25,890 nucleotides of DNA from Paramacrobiotus metropolitanus (GCF_019649055.1 NW_026570627.1:1-25890); one strand, 5' to 3'; numbered from the stretch's first letter, positions 1 to 10,411 are shown. Numbers and translations: made by a program. The notes: generated by a model not told the origin, from the sequence alone.

Positions 1-570
1 GGAGGATGTCGGATATCAAAATCAACTTGGCCATCTAACCACACGCAACCGTATGAGCACATGGATCGTACAAATTAATTATTACAAGATTTTTCCGGAT
101 TCTTTCCCTTCACAAACGTACGATTAAAATTATTTTTGGTGTAATTTTACAGAAATCAAAATGCAATTTTCTGGCATCTACAAAAGAATGGAAACTTTTC
201 CAATCGACAAAATACTTCGAGAACTATTAAAAATATACTCAACGAGAAATGACTAAAATCGCTCATTTTTTCGATGAAAATTCCAACAGAATGAGGCCGT
301 GATCACACAGTATACTCAGCGGAAATAATCAACTAATCGAACTGAGCGAACTAATCAAGTAGTACTAAAAAACACTAAGTACTAAATCAAAACAAACATC
401 GACCACACTGTCACCGGATCAAATGCACAGCGCATGGAAGTTAATATCAAATTATAAACCAAATAGCCACTGCGTAATTCTGTTCTCATACAAAAATAAT
501 AAATTCGTTATTCATTTAAATACTAAATAGTGCACATCCTGCTTTACTCATCACTCATACCAGTGCTTAC
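1..570 (-). other. AT-rich non-coding, probable intron of the U2SURP-like gene
   Basis: AT-rich with no open frame of note. A good minus-strand splice donor (GTAAGC, read at 570-565) closes the preceding exon, so this stretch is best read as the start of an intron whose next exon lies beyond the left edge. I see no other feature in it. Confidence 0.5.
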
Positions 571-1519
571 CGGCACGGGCCACGGCCTCCTCCACTACGG
601 GCTTCTTCCGTCTCCCCTCGTTCTCCTTGACATACCGCTCCTCGCCCTCATGCCGCACGAGATGCTCCGGCATCCCTGCCGTGTACGGCTTCAACAGCGG
701 CGGCATCCACATCGGGCCGCCCTCGAACATCCGCAACTCCTTCGTTCGCCACTGGGTCGGCGTGTCGCCTTGCAGGATGGAGAAGAGCTTCCAGCGATAG
801 TGCACGCAGCGGTGGCCGAAGAGGAAGCGGTACATGGCGTTTCGGAACGAGCCCTTTTCCCGCAGCACCAGCATGGCCTCGAAGAGGGGCCTTCGCGGAC
901 GATGGACTCGGTGATCCGGTGGATAATGCCTAGGAGGCTGCGATCCTGTGGCTGCAAGACATTGACGGTGCTGCGCGTCAGGATCTTCTCCGGTTCAGCG
1001 CAGGGTAAGGGTGGACCGTCCTCGTCCAACGGGAGACGGGCTTTATCCTCGCGATTTTGTTCCGTGTCTCCAAGCTTCGTAGGCGTTGCGAAAACGCATC
1101 GGAAACGTTAAACGGATTAAGAAATCCACACAGGCCTCCGGGAGTGCCAGGAGTAATTCCGAGCCCAGGAACAGTGCTCAATAATTTACCGTGTAAGGCA
1201 GATGCTCGATGGTTTTCCCTTCATCGCGAACTAGTTGCTCGGGTTTGGGCCTGCTTCGCTTCTGCCCTTTCAGGGCCACTTTGCGCCGTTCTCGCGACAA
1301 CGTCTGCTTTTTCTGCTTCGTAAAAATGCTGGATCCGCGGTCCACTAGTCGATCATTATGGCAACCATCTGCTGCAGCGTCCCCGGATTCGTCCGTCTCG
1401 GAGAATTTCTAGTGAATGCGCCGAGGTCCCGCGCTGGTTCCTTTGCGATCCTTTGCGCTTCCGCTGGCATTCCCAACCGCAGACTCACTGCCATCACGCG
1501 AAACATATTTTTCCGCCAT
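571..1519 (-). CDS. U2SURP: U2 snRNP-associated SURP protein (SR140)-like, 5' part, three exons, one frameshift
   Basis: Minus-strand exons at 1519-1489, 1371-1190 and 1074-571. The ATG at 1519 gives MAEKYVSRDG, then a GTGAGT donor and a CTGCAG acceptor join in phase 1. The second intron (1189-1075) joins in phase 0. Exon 3 carries the SURP-type module and flank seen in SR140: GIIHRITESIVREGP, then YRFLFGH, HYRWKLFSILQGD, QWRT and LRMF. SR140 associates with the U2 snRNP in the spliceosome. Between EGP and the following FEAM the frame shifts by one base at a run of four G (plus 887-890). Exon 2 is lysine/arginine-rich. The roughly 70 residues before the SURP exon contain no RRM, which human U2SURP has upstream of this module. 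The CID and RS tail would lie beyond the left edge. It is a partial gene, a paralogue or a young pseudogene. Family assignment of exon 3 is firm, the 5' exons are inferred. Confidence 0.7.
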
Positions 1520-2601
1520 GATATATCCAATATCAATCAATCAAGGGATGAGATTAATAACGACAATAATAATTAATCCGTCAGTTAGTATTGTTCACAA
1601 AAATCGACGAAGTAAGCAAACTGGTCGCAATCATCGCAGTATGATCGCACACACCGACTTCAGAGAAAGACCACACATGCCTCCAAACAGCCACACTGCA
1701 CAGAAAAGACGTTGTTGTCTGACTTGTCTTTAAACAAAAATTCCCACTCCAAAAACTGAGAGCAAATTGAAAGCGCAAAAAGTAAAATTGTCATCAAAAC
1801 TCAAAAGGTTTGAAAACTGCATTTTGACTTCTGCGCAATCTGCGGCAGTCAGGCGAACAAAAAAAAATGTGGCTGCACTATCCAATTCCAATTTGGAGCC
1901 CAGTGGAGTGTGGAATCAGCTTAGCTGATTCATTTCCAATACCATTCAAAAAGGGCGATGGAGTACTGGTGGTTTTTACGTTTCTGCACCACCGTGCGGT
2001 AATCATGCGGACCCGCGGCGTCGGATCCATATCGCGCGTTTCTTTTTATCGCCTTTTCCAATCGATTCCCAACTTCCCACAATCACAAGTCAAAAATTTA
2101 CTGGGACAGTTCACACTTCACAGTTGCAGAATTCTGCTTCACGAACTCGCGTAGTGCGACACCAAGAAATTCTAGATCAAATCTGTATTTGTTAAGCGTG
2201 AGTATGGTGGACAGCGTCACGAAAGCAATATCAACAAATTAAATAAGAAGTGATCCCAGTTCGAGCGTGAGGAGACAGATCAAATTATTATTTTTTTCCA
2301 TTATTCGCTATATTTTTCTGCTCTGGAATCTTCTGCTGAATTCTTTTCGATTAATGAACAGCGCTTGCTGAGCGCACCCGCTCGGCTCTGTACCCTCCAC
2401 TGGCCGATCCTGGCATAACTGTGTGCAGGAACTTGTTTAATTTTAACAAGTACGATAAACACCACGCGTTAATGTGATGGTCCAGTTATTAACTTTAATT
2501 ATTATCAAATTATGTAAACAGCTATTCGATTTTTTTTATAATTTTATGATATAATTCAAACTTTATTTAGACACTGGCCACACGCTGTTTCCTGCGCTTT
2601 A
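1520..2601. other. Spacer upstream of the U2SURP-like gene
   Basis: AT-rich and mostly without coding character. It should contain the promoter and 5' UTR of the minus-strand gene starting at 1519, but I can point to no core promoter element. A 95-codon ATG frame at 1867-2154 has no recognisable content and is not called. Confidence 0.4.
1913..1931. repeat. Short perfect inverted repeat
   Basis: Arms GAATCAGCT and AGCTGATTC around a single central T. Possibly a dimeric DNA-binding site upstream of the gene starting at 1519, possibly chance. Confidence 0.35.
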
Positions 2602-2646
2602 TTTTATTCGGAAACCGTACAAAGGTACACTACTCTGCTCAGTAAT
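2602..2646 (+). repeat. Left copy of a 45-bp inverted repeat pair
   Basis: This block matches the reverse complement of 8894-8938 at 42 of 45 positions by hand alignment. The match starts at TTTTATTCGG and stops after TAAT, and the flanks do not match. On the minus strand it contains AATAAA. It may be a terminal inverted repeat, a dispersed repeat, or a shared gene 3' end. Confidence 0.75.
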
Positions 2647-2679
2647 TTAGGTTTGAAAAATTATTTCTAATTTACATAG

Positions 2680-2997
2680 GCGTGCCTTCTGAATTGTAAG
2701 TTTTTCGAATGCTTCGGACAGAAGACATTTCGACGGGTTCTTAAGTACAGCAAATGGAGTGATACAGTGGCGTTTTTAAGCTATTGGTGCTACATTCTTA
2801 CGCGTAAAAGAACGGAGTTACCACGGACTCGGCAATTAGCGCAATATTACAGAGAAAAATCAGAAATGCACGGCCTATTTAATGATGAAGCTGTAAAAGT
2901 AGCTTGTGGGAACAGGAGCAAGAATAAACGTCGAGATATTACTTTCCGTCCATCATCCATGATGGTAGTGCCGAGCGGGGAGTGCGATGCATACCTT
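2680..2997 (+). CDS. Candidate internal exon, unidentified protein
   Basis: An open frame runs from just after a possible acceptor (TTTACATAG at 2671-2679) to a textbook donor (CTT|GTAAGTAT at 2997/2998). The frame stays open to 3105, about 141 codons, which is long for DNA this AT-rich. The translation is rich in lysine, arginine and aromatic residues (for example RTRQLAQYYREKSEM). I do not recognise the family. No partner exon with matching phase could be fixed with confidence: a 29-nt mini-exon candidate at 3354-3382 is flanked by good splice signals but leads nowhere clear. Confidence 0.35.
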
Positions 2998-4464
2998 GTA
3001 AGTATAATAATATCATTCTACGAGTATATTGCTGTGCAGCTCAATGTTGCTACGCAAAACTTTTTTCTAAAAATAGTAACGATAACTTGGAAAATGGTAC
3101 AATGAACGATATTGCGTTTAACGAGATAACGATGGTTTCGAGGAACCGGAAATGACCAAAGTGCTGTAGACATTGCTGCTTTTAGCATGTCAATCCGCCA
3201 AGCAAATCTGGCGTTTTCCAGCGACTGCGCAAAAACGACAACAATAATCCAAACCTGGAGAGACGACAAGGAGACAAGAACGATTTTTAAGAAGCTCGGT
3301 ACGAGCAGTAAATAGCGGTTTTTTTAATCCGTGTTTGTTGGTTGTATTCTATAGCATTGCGGTGCTAGGTGGCGTGGATGCGGGTAAGTACAGTACCCTT
3401 TTCTCGGTGTCCTGCGCATTGACAACTGGAAAACGGCCGTCTTTCAGTTTGACTCGAGTTCCATATTGCGCTATAAGCACGAACAGGGATCGGGGCGCAC
3501 TTGAACCAGGACAAGACATTCTGAAATTTTTGGTAGATGGAAGTCCGTAAAAACAGGCAGGCCATAAATTACGGAGACCAGTGGGAATTGTTGCCTGGTG
3601 CAAGATGTTTCGCATGAATATACTGTTGGAATTCTTGAGATGCTTCACGGAGCCGTGTCCGTGATCGTAGCGTTACCGTGCAATCGATGAATGCATAATA
3701 ATTGCAGCGCTCAGCGATATACGCTTACTCCTAAAGATTAAATTACTCCTTAATTTAATTTTGATTACCAAAGGTGTGCTGATGCCTTGCAGTGCTATTT
3801 CTTGACTTTTTCTTTAAATTTGTTGGCAGGGTTCTGTATGCGCTGATAATTCACATGTTGCACATTAATTGGTCAATTTAAGGTTTTAAGGCAGGTTATT
3901 TTATTCAACGGCATAAATGTTAGTAATTTAAAGTTTTTCCTGTTTCAAAAACATGATCAAACGGTAGAAAAGCCATAAAATTGTCGATGTGCCGAGATCG
4001 GGCATTTGAGGACGCGTAGCTGAGTGCATTGAGCTGGCCACTGCGGCTACATCAAAGAACGGATATAGCGAACACTTGAGGACACGCGCGCGTTCAGGTG
4101 CACTGTAACTGCACTGTGGTCTGTGGCCTATTGCTGAATGAAGGCAGCCTGTAGTGAATGAGTCATGCATCTTGTTCGGCGAGAATGTACAGTGCGGGCG
4201 CTGCAGCAAAACTGCAAGAGTTATTCCAGTTTAATGATGTTGTGGGAAGAAAGCATCAGTGTTCACTGAATCCCGTTTTAGACTTTGATAAACCGTCGAT
4301 TGTTGAACTCGTGAATGTACAGTAATCCATTGTAAGTTTGTTACGGCAATGTATAATATGCGTGGAACGTTGTGGATGTGGAGATGGACGGTGTGTTGCA
4401 GCATATGGCCACGTTGTTGGTCTCGAGTAGAAGTCATAGAGCATCAGCGACATTGTGATGTATG
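2998..4464. other. No supported gene; possible coding relics
   Basis: Mixed composition. Frames of 60 to 100 codons occur on both strands (for example minus 3349-3648 and minus 3928-4209) without recognisable domains or a consistent splice pattern. Some may extend the decayed minus-strand coding stretch that begins at 5880, but I cannot join them. Confidence 0.3.
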
Positions 4465-5880
4465 CTAGCGTCCCTGATCGTAGATTTCGGATGCCTTAAA
4501 CAGCAGCCGATGCTGCTCTGTACGGAAGGTTTTTGACTGCTCCGTTGATCGCAACAGCAGCGCGCGCGCGTTGGAATCGATGTCGAGGTGCTGCTGCACG
4601 CAGAACAGAATCTCCTGTGGAAATACTGATTCCATGGTTTAGAAGCTGGGATTCAAATGAGCGGTGTTTGGTGGATCGGATAACAGGCGGGCAGCGTCGT
4701 CGCGAACGGATTCCCAGCCGACAGATTCGCGATTCAGTGGAAAAGACACTTTAGCGCAGACTCCTTCCCGCGGACCATTTCGTCATGCAAACCTGCAGTG
4801 TGCATAATGGATACTAAACTACGAATCAGTCTGCATTGTCGCTGCTGCTCCGAGACGCTGAACCCTGTCTCTAGCTGCAATTTGCCCAGATTTTCAGTCA
4901 GGATAATGCACTGCGTGCGACGGCGCCAGGTGCTGCCATTGTGGGATGAAGATGTGGTAAGTACATGCTGTTGTTGAACCATGTTTCTTCTTGAAGCACA
5001 TGCCGTAAGCGTAATCGTGTTTTGCTTCGTCTCACTACAGACGCAGGTGTTTCAAAAGCCCGATGAGTTTTACCATCAGCTGCTTTGAGAAGCCCGAAGT
5101 CGGACGCTGATTGTGAGTCGAAGCGCGAAAAGCCGTAGAGTGTCGATGAATGCTGTGACGCTGCCACTGGAAGGGTTGGCGGAGGTTTTCCATTCGCTGT
5201 GAAGTGGACACCGTGGATCGACAGCGCTGCTGTAGTGCCTGTCATATGCATGATGCCGTTATCAAGTCGCCCGATACGTGCACAGATGTTGTTGTATCGC
5301 TGGATCCATGCAGCTGGTCAGAGAGTTGTAATTTCCTACGCTTGTTTGCCTCGTCAAGCACATCACGCCCGCCACTCGCACGGTCTGCAGCCGCTATACT
5401 GGTACGGCTTTTCTGAGCCGAGTTACCCAGAATTTGATGGTTAGAGCGCTGGGTTTTGCACGATCAAGAAGATTCTGCACGACGCTGCCCTGCGAATTGA
5501 CCGTTTCATCATGTACCAGCGATCGCTGGATTTCGCAGCGTTGATATGATCTTGCGAAATGGCCAATGGAAATCGAGCGAACCTTCCGCCTTATGATCCC
5601 TGCGCAGCTATCCACCCTCTTGTCCACCTGGCCGTAACCGTGTGATCGGGAGCCAGTTTGGCTGCCGATGGCCTCCCCCTCGCTGCCCACGACGGCGCCC
5701 TGCTCACCGCTATCCAGTCCCATGTACGCAGGTTGCGCGCTCCTTGATCATCATGTTACGGTTGCACATTGGCGCGTACTCTGTCGACAGGAACTGTGCG
5801 GTAAATTCATTGCCATTTGTGGATTTTCGCGGGGAAGCGCACATTGTTTCCTTCGCCGATCGGAATAAACAGGTTGGGGT
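4465..5880 (-). pseudogene. Decayed minus-strand coding stretch, unidentified protein
   Basis: Consecutive overlapping minus-strand frames tile this GC-richer stretch: about 5880-5710 (contains EFTAQFLSTEYAPMCNR), 5723-5394 (109 codons), about 5410-5231 (LDEANKRRKLQLSDQLHG), 5251-4898 (117 codons), 4982-4734 (82 codons, helical look) and 4635-4465 (MESVFPQEILFCVQQHLDID). Each takes over where the previous one meets a stop, with no room for introns. This is what a single coding sequence looks like after several indels. No domain is recognised. It could also be partly chance, because plus-strand frames of similar length exist at 5199-5444 and 5642-5926. It lies inside the interval bounded by the 45-bp inverted repeats. 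Confidence 0.35.
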
Positions 5881-6102
5881 TGATATTTCGACCTTTCAGT
5901 TAAAACTTGACAGAAAACTTGGTTGAACTGACAAATCTGATCTCGTATTACTGAATGAGGTAGTTACTTCGATTAAAACAAACAGAATATTCTGTAAAAA
6001 TAAATCCTGTTTCATAGAATTAATTTGAATACTAAAATGAAATTATTAATCAACAGAATTCACTTGTACAAGCCTGGTGGTGATGTTTTTACTCTGGCGT
6101 AG

Positions 6103-6251
6103 GTCAACCGCGGTGTTGACGCAACGTCCGGCCAAATCCGTAAAAACGGCCGCCCGCATTTTGGCAGTTCTCCGCCAGCTCAAATCCAAGAGCACGCGCC
6201 CGGTTTGCCAGTGTATTATCGTGGCGGAAACCTTCGAGAAAATCCGTACAG
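6103..6251 (+). CDS. Candidate internal exon, unidentified
   Basis: A 149-nt GC-rich block in AT-rich surroundings, bounded by an acceptor after TTTTTACTCTGGCGTAG and a donor ACAG|GTGTGT. Two frames are open throughout: one gives a basic helical peptide (KTAARILAVLRQLKSK), the other a Gly/Pro-rich peptide (GLPVYYRGGNLRENPY). I cannot decide between them or identify the protein. Confidence 0.35.
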
Positions 6252-7060
6252 GTGTGTTTGAAAATCAGGACAAATTAACAGTTACAGAATTTTACGGAAA
6301 GTGGTCTTGCGCATTGAATGTTTTGTTACGAAAAAGCAGATGAACGGTTGACAGTTTTCTATGCAAAACGGATCTGGATAAAAGCTTCCTGTCTAGTTTG
6401 AAAAATTTGGTAATTCGCCGCTGTGCAGCTATGTTGGAATTCAGTGAAGAAAGCATTTCGGAATAGAATTAGTCCGCCCGCATACGGAACGCTTCGTATT
6501 TTAAAAATTGGTAAATTGGAAAATTTTTGTTTGTTCTGCCCATTCTTAAAGGTGAAATTTAAATGCAATCGTGATTTTACAATTTCTTGTCAGATACAGA
6601 GTGAAACGACATCCCACACAACACAGCTGTTTGGCATACGGAATCAGTCTGCAGGCAGCATCCATAGCCGAAGATCGCGCGCCGATCACCAGAACGATTT
6701 TATTAGTTAACGGTGCAGTGATTTGTACTGACTGCTGAGAACTATTCGGTCGCGGAAATTCTCAGTACATTCCAGGTATTCTCCAGCGTCCCATTTTCTT
6801 TTTTCGGGTGTAATATGCTTGTGTATACAAAAACTGGTATATTAAAATTAAAAATTTACGGCTTCTATAGACACTGACTTTTTTGTTTACAAAAAATTAA
6901 AACACTCCTAAATTTTCAAAACAAATTTCAAATCTGCGGTTCACAATAAAATTACAACTGTTGGAATTGCTGTTAAAATTTCAAATAGTACAAAGCACTT
7001 ACTTTCAAAATGCATACATTTTTTAAATTTAGAAATTAGAAGTATGCTGAGCGTTCAAAT
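6252..7060. other. AT-rich non-coding, possible intron or spacer
   Basis: Low GC, especially 6780-7060. A 95-codon frame at 6423-6710 on the plus strand has no recognisable content. Nothing else is seen. Confidence 0.4.
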
Positions 7061-7511
7061 TCAAACCGAATATCTGCATGTTATTGCAGATAGTTGTGTC
7101 TCGTCACTCTTCCAAGCACCCGCCTTAACAAACGAGTAAGGTCCCGGTGAGATCAAGCCCTTGCCCACGGTGACCACGGCCACTGAGATGCGCTCCCCGT
7201 CATGCTGACCATCCACTGCGCATCTCACCCAGTCGCCGCTGCTAAACGCGCCGGAAGCGGCATCCCGCCGGCCGTCCATCAGCCTGATGTGGTCCTTTCT
7301 GACCAATCGCTCCAAAGTTGAAGTAACCGGTCCACCATCGCCCGCGCCCGCGCCCCGTTCCAAGCAGGCCGTGTCTGGACCGGGTGGTAAGCCAGCGTTC
7401 ATCCTAGTGGATGCGGACCAGGAAGAGACGGTGGTTATTCCTCGAACGTTTACTCGGCGACGACATCAGACTGCTACCGGTTGGCAGTGCGGAAAGCAAA
7501 CACAAATTCTG
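7061..7511. other. GC-rich block with competing frames on both strands
   Basis: The minus strand has a 113-codon frame (7402-7061) containing SGDWVRCAVDGQHDGE. The plus strand has a frame open from 7209, with an ATG at 7287 and KPAFILVDADQEETVVIPRT, ending at a possible donor (CTG|GTATTA at 7511/7512). Only one is likely to be translated. The plus frame would join in phase 0 to an exon starting at 7573 and so fits the orientation of the neighbouring gene model. I recognise neither product. Confidence 0.3.
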
Positions 7512-7558
7512 GTATTAACGTCGATACTTCTAAGATTTAAATAGACAGCGATTATAAA

Positions 7559-8738
7559 ATGTCCGCTTGCAGCAGCACCGACAGCACCACATCGGATGCT
7601 TCGCAACCCTTTTTGGTGATCACAACGTGGCCTTTTACCGGACGAAGGACTCATCGGGATCATTTCGCATGCGCATGCGAAGCAAAACCGAAACAGGTAA
7701 TGCCGGCGTGCCACGGCTGTTATTCCAATACTGACAGGATGATTTCCAGATGATCTGTATAGTTTACAGTAAGATTTCCAATATGATTGTCAGACAGTGT
7801 GATTTCTAAAATTTTTGCCCATTTTATGTGTTTGTCTTGCTCTAGAAAATGAAATTTACAATTTTCTAGGCATTGTGGGCAAACTGGGAACACGTCCTTG
7901 ATCCAGGAGGACGCGCAGGAGTCTGTGCGAGTGCTGGCCGAGCAGTCAGGCGACCAGAAATTCGATGCACTGCCGTGTTCGGCCGTGATGAGTCCCCGCC
8001 AACGCATACCTTCCTCGGACGTCTGGGCAAACTGCGCGATCTGATCCTGTCCATCAAATTAGGTTTGTGCAGTTTTTGTACACGCGATTCTACTAATTTT
8101 TGCATATTTAAGTCATATGATCTCTGTTTGTGCAATTCATTTTTTTTAAATTCCGCTGAAACTAATTTCGCTCTTTATGCGACGTGCTATGCTTCGATGT
8201 AGAAAACCTCGAGTACGAGTGTATTTCTTCGGCCGTTTTTTTTATTTTATTTATTTCTACTGCAGTATTGAATTTCTTTCTATTTATTTTGTAGCTGTTT
8301 TTGCCAGATGGTTTTTTTTTCTGGAAAAACTTGCTAATTTGCCCGTATTTTCTGCTTGTAGATTAGATACGAAGGACATGGTTACTATTTAAATAATGTT
8401 GAAAATCGTAATCATTTCAACCCCCGTTCTTTATTTATAAATTCGTTTTTCTTCGGGTTTTGATTATTTCATTAATTCTAATATTCTTTATCGGCTTTTC
8501 CCGTTGTTGATGATTGTTACTTATTTAATTGTTATTCTTTTAATCATTAATGATTTGTTAATTATTGTTTTTGCACTGGTGAGCCCGAGAAGCTGGTGAA
8601 GGACGAGTTCGATCCGAACGAAGTGGAGACGCTGCCGAAGATGCTCAACATGCCCGCCTTCAACCAGACAGACTTCACTCCGGCCGCCTGTCCACCGTTA
8701 CCCCGTTCTCACCTGGTTATCGTGGCGTAGTTTTATGA
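7559..8738 (+). CDS. Three-exon gene model, unidentified 161-residue protein
   Basis: Exons 7559-7696, 7870-8062 and 8584-8738 total 486 nt, an exact 162 codons. There is an ATG at 7559, donors AAACAG|GTAATG and AAATTAG|GTTTGT, acceptors TTTTCTAG and CTGGTGAG, a TGA at 8736 and an AATAAA at 8932. The translation is arginine/alanine/glycine-rich and matches no family I know. Other frames in the same exons look more protein-like: exon 1 has GCFATLFGDHNVAFYRTKD, exon 2 has SLIQEDAQESVRVLAEQSGD, and exon 3 has EFDPNEVETLPKMLNMPAF, ending at TAG 8728. Those frames do not join unless single-base indels are assumed. So either the gapless model is right or the locus is frameshifted. A transcribed multi-exon gene here is likely. 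The product is uncertain. Confidence 0.4.
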
Positions 8739-8893
8739 TTCTCGCGTAACTCTTTTTTGGGTATTTTTGGAATGAAGGATGGCCCGTGTATCTTTTGTTT
8801 GAAAAAATTATTAGAATTAAATTTCCCCTTTGTATTGGATGGGAGAAATTTTGTAGTCCTTTCCGACGTACGCTGTGTGCACAAACTCTGTAC

Positions 8894-8938
8894 ATTATTG
8901 AGCAGAGTAGAGTATCTTTGTACGGTTTCCGAATAAAA
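8894..8938 (-). repeat. Right copy of the 45-bp inverted repeat pair
   Basis: Reverse complement of 2602-2646 with three substitutions. It lies about 160 nt after the end of the 7559-8738 gene model and includes that model's AATAAA, so it could belong to the 3' end of the transcript or be the edge of an insertion. Confidence 0.75.
8932..8937 (+). promoter_or_regulatory. Poly(A) signal AATAAA
   Basis: Canonical hexamer about 195 nt after the TGA of the 7559-8738 gene model, the first clear one downstream of it. Confidence 0.45.
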
Positions 8939-8990
8939 GATTGGTATCATTCTGAATTCTGAGATGCGCGTCGAGGCGGCATTTACTCAC

Positions 8991-9029
8991 AAAGCTAGCA
9001 CTAGCACTAGTAACGGTGGCACTAGTAAT
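8991..9029. repeat. Short CTAG-rich repeat
   Basis: GCTAGCACTAGCACTAG is followed shortly by another GCACTAGTAA, and CACTAGTAA occurs twice. A small local repeat without evident function. Confidence 0.4.
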
Positions 9030-9149
9030 TTTGCTGTTATGTTGTTGTTTTCACTGTTCAGCTAAATACGCACGTCCATTTAACAGCATCACTTATTTAT
9101 TTACGTTTTGACGATTACAAAAGTAAGGAAAAAATGAATTTACTTGCAG

Positions 9150-9251
9150 GCCGTTTGTGATGTGCTCAGCGAATTTCTGTTCACTGAGGCAAGCATAATT
9201 CAGTACAAATCTACTTTTTGCGAATACAAGAAATTTTCAAACAATACGAAG
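9150..9251 (+). CDS. Candidate 34-codon internal exon, unidentified
   Basis: Bounded by strong signals: acceptor TTACTTGCAG|G and donor ACGAAG|GTGCGT. It is exactly 102 nt, phase 0 at both ends, and encodes AVCDVLSEFLFTEASIIQYK followed by a lysine-rich end. The amino-acid mix looks real, but the family is not recognised. Its neighbours would have to be exons of a gene between the 8932 poly(A) site and the CH-PTB gene, or 5' exons of that gene. I could not connect them. Confidence 0.4.
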
Positions 9252-10411
9252 GTGCGTTCCAACGCCCTGTCAAACGTGAACGACCAAATTAAGTGGAACA
9301 GCACATTTGCTTTCCGATGGATGGCTATCGAATGCGGACGTATCCGCAAGCGCCATTCATTAGGAAGCCAACGCCCAACCGTTCACTTACCAGTTACCGG
9401 TATTCAGCGTAAAGCCAGCGATGCATCACACCCGGATTGATCAACGTGGTCGGTACACCGGCGACTTTTGTGGTGTGTTGCCATTATCACGCATTTTCGC
9501 CAGAATGTACTTTGCATTTTTTAAAAATTGCAGTGTGCTATTTTGTGGATTTGGGTAGTTTCGAAATCAGTTTCATGTAGTACGTGCCATACCATCATCG
9601 ATAACTTACTGAATATTCCGTTTCTGTACCCAGTCTCCCGGTCTTGTTCGCTAAATTTCTTTATTACCGTTGTTCTCAAGGATTGTCGTTGCTTTTACAG
9701 TAATTCCTTTCTGGAATAATTTGCGGGATTGTGAAATTATCCCGCAAGTCGCGCCTGCCGACGTCAACTTCACTCCCACCATCAGTCTGCATTCCATACT
9801 AACGGACAGGGAACGGCAATTCGCCTGGGCCATTTTCGTCGGACTGTTATCGTCGTCGTGTGGATCAAGGTCCGAGGTTTCTTTCTAACCGTACGTTGTA
9901 TTTTGGTAGAATTTCGGTAGCAAATCACCTTATTTTTTTAATTCGATGTTTTACAATCGTAAAGTTTAAATCACCTGTGTTTCTGTTTCCTTCATTTACA
10001 TTTTGTTTAAGCGTTTTAATTTTGGTTTACTTAATTCTGAGTAATTATTAACAGTAAGAGCGCTGTAATCATGAGGCTGCAAAAGTATATTCTGATTTCC
10101 TTGATTTTGCTTGTGTACGAGCGTACTACATGTATATTTTAATCATCCATTTACAAATATACGTCTTTTTGTGATACTGCGTCCTTTTAAATTGTTTCTT
10201 TAATACGTTGCACGTGTTATTTATTTAATTAAATAATTCGTATACAACATAGTTTTTACGATAGCTGATGATTATTATAGCAGAATGTCATATTTAAAAT
10301 GGCAAATAAATTCAGTATTTTGTACAGGGCATAATTTTCGGATTACGTTGAAATTTTAATAAAATTATGCAGTACGGAGAGTATTTGTGATTGCGCTTGG
10401 CAGGTTTCGCA
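9252..10411. other. Mostly non-coding; one weak exon candidate near 9744-9868
   Basis: AT-rich except for a GC-rich patch at 9744-9868 whose plus frame reads APADVNFTPTISLHSILTD and ends near a possible donor (ATCAAG|GTCCGA). The frame continues to a stop at 9886. From 9890 to 10411 nothing coding is seen apart from a 23-codon frame at 10071. Confidence 0.3.
9721..9747. repeat. Perfect 9-bp hairpin
   Basis: Arms TTGCGGGAT and ATCCCGCAA around a 9-nt loop. It lies at the left edge of the GC-rich patch, so it could be an RNA structure near a splice site or chance. Confidence 0.4.

Noticed and set aside
530-1111. 193-codon plus-strand frame
   Set aside because: It is the antisense shadow of the U2SURP-like exon, which is supported by family motifs on the minus strand, and it begins with GTG.
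1409-1411. In-frame TAG after 36 codons of the minus-strand U2SURP-like start, read as a nonsense mutation
   Set aside because: A GTGAGT donor at 1488 and a CTGCAG acceptor at 1372 remove it and join in the right phase, so it is better explained as intronic.
1867-2154. 95-codon ATG frame, plus strand
   Set aside because: No recognisable content and no supporting signals; it probably arises by chance.
2680-2997. FLYWCH-type zinc finger in the orphan exon
   Set aside because: A tyrosine-tryptophan-cysteine run is present, but the following conserved cysteine and histidine pattern is missing.
10071-10142. Tiny frame MRLQKYILISLILLVYERTT resembling a signal peptide
   Set aside because: Only 23 codons, in AT-rich DNA where hydrophobic runs are expected, with no donor to join a downstream exon.
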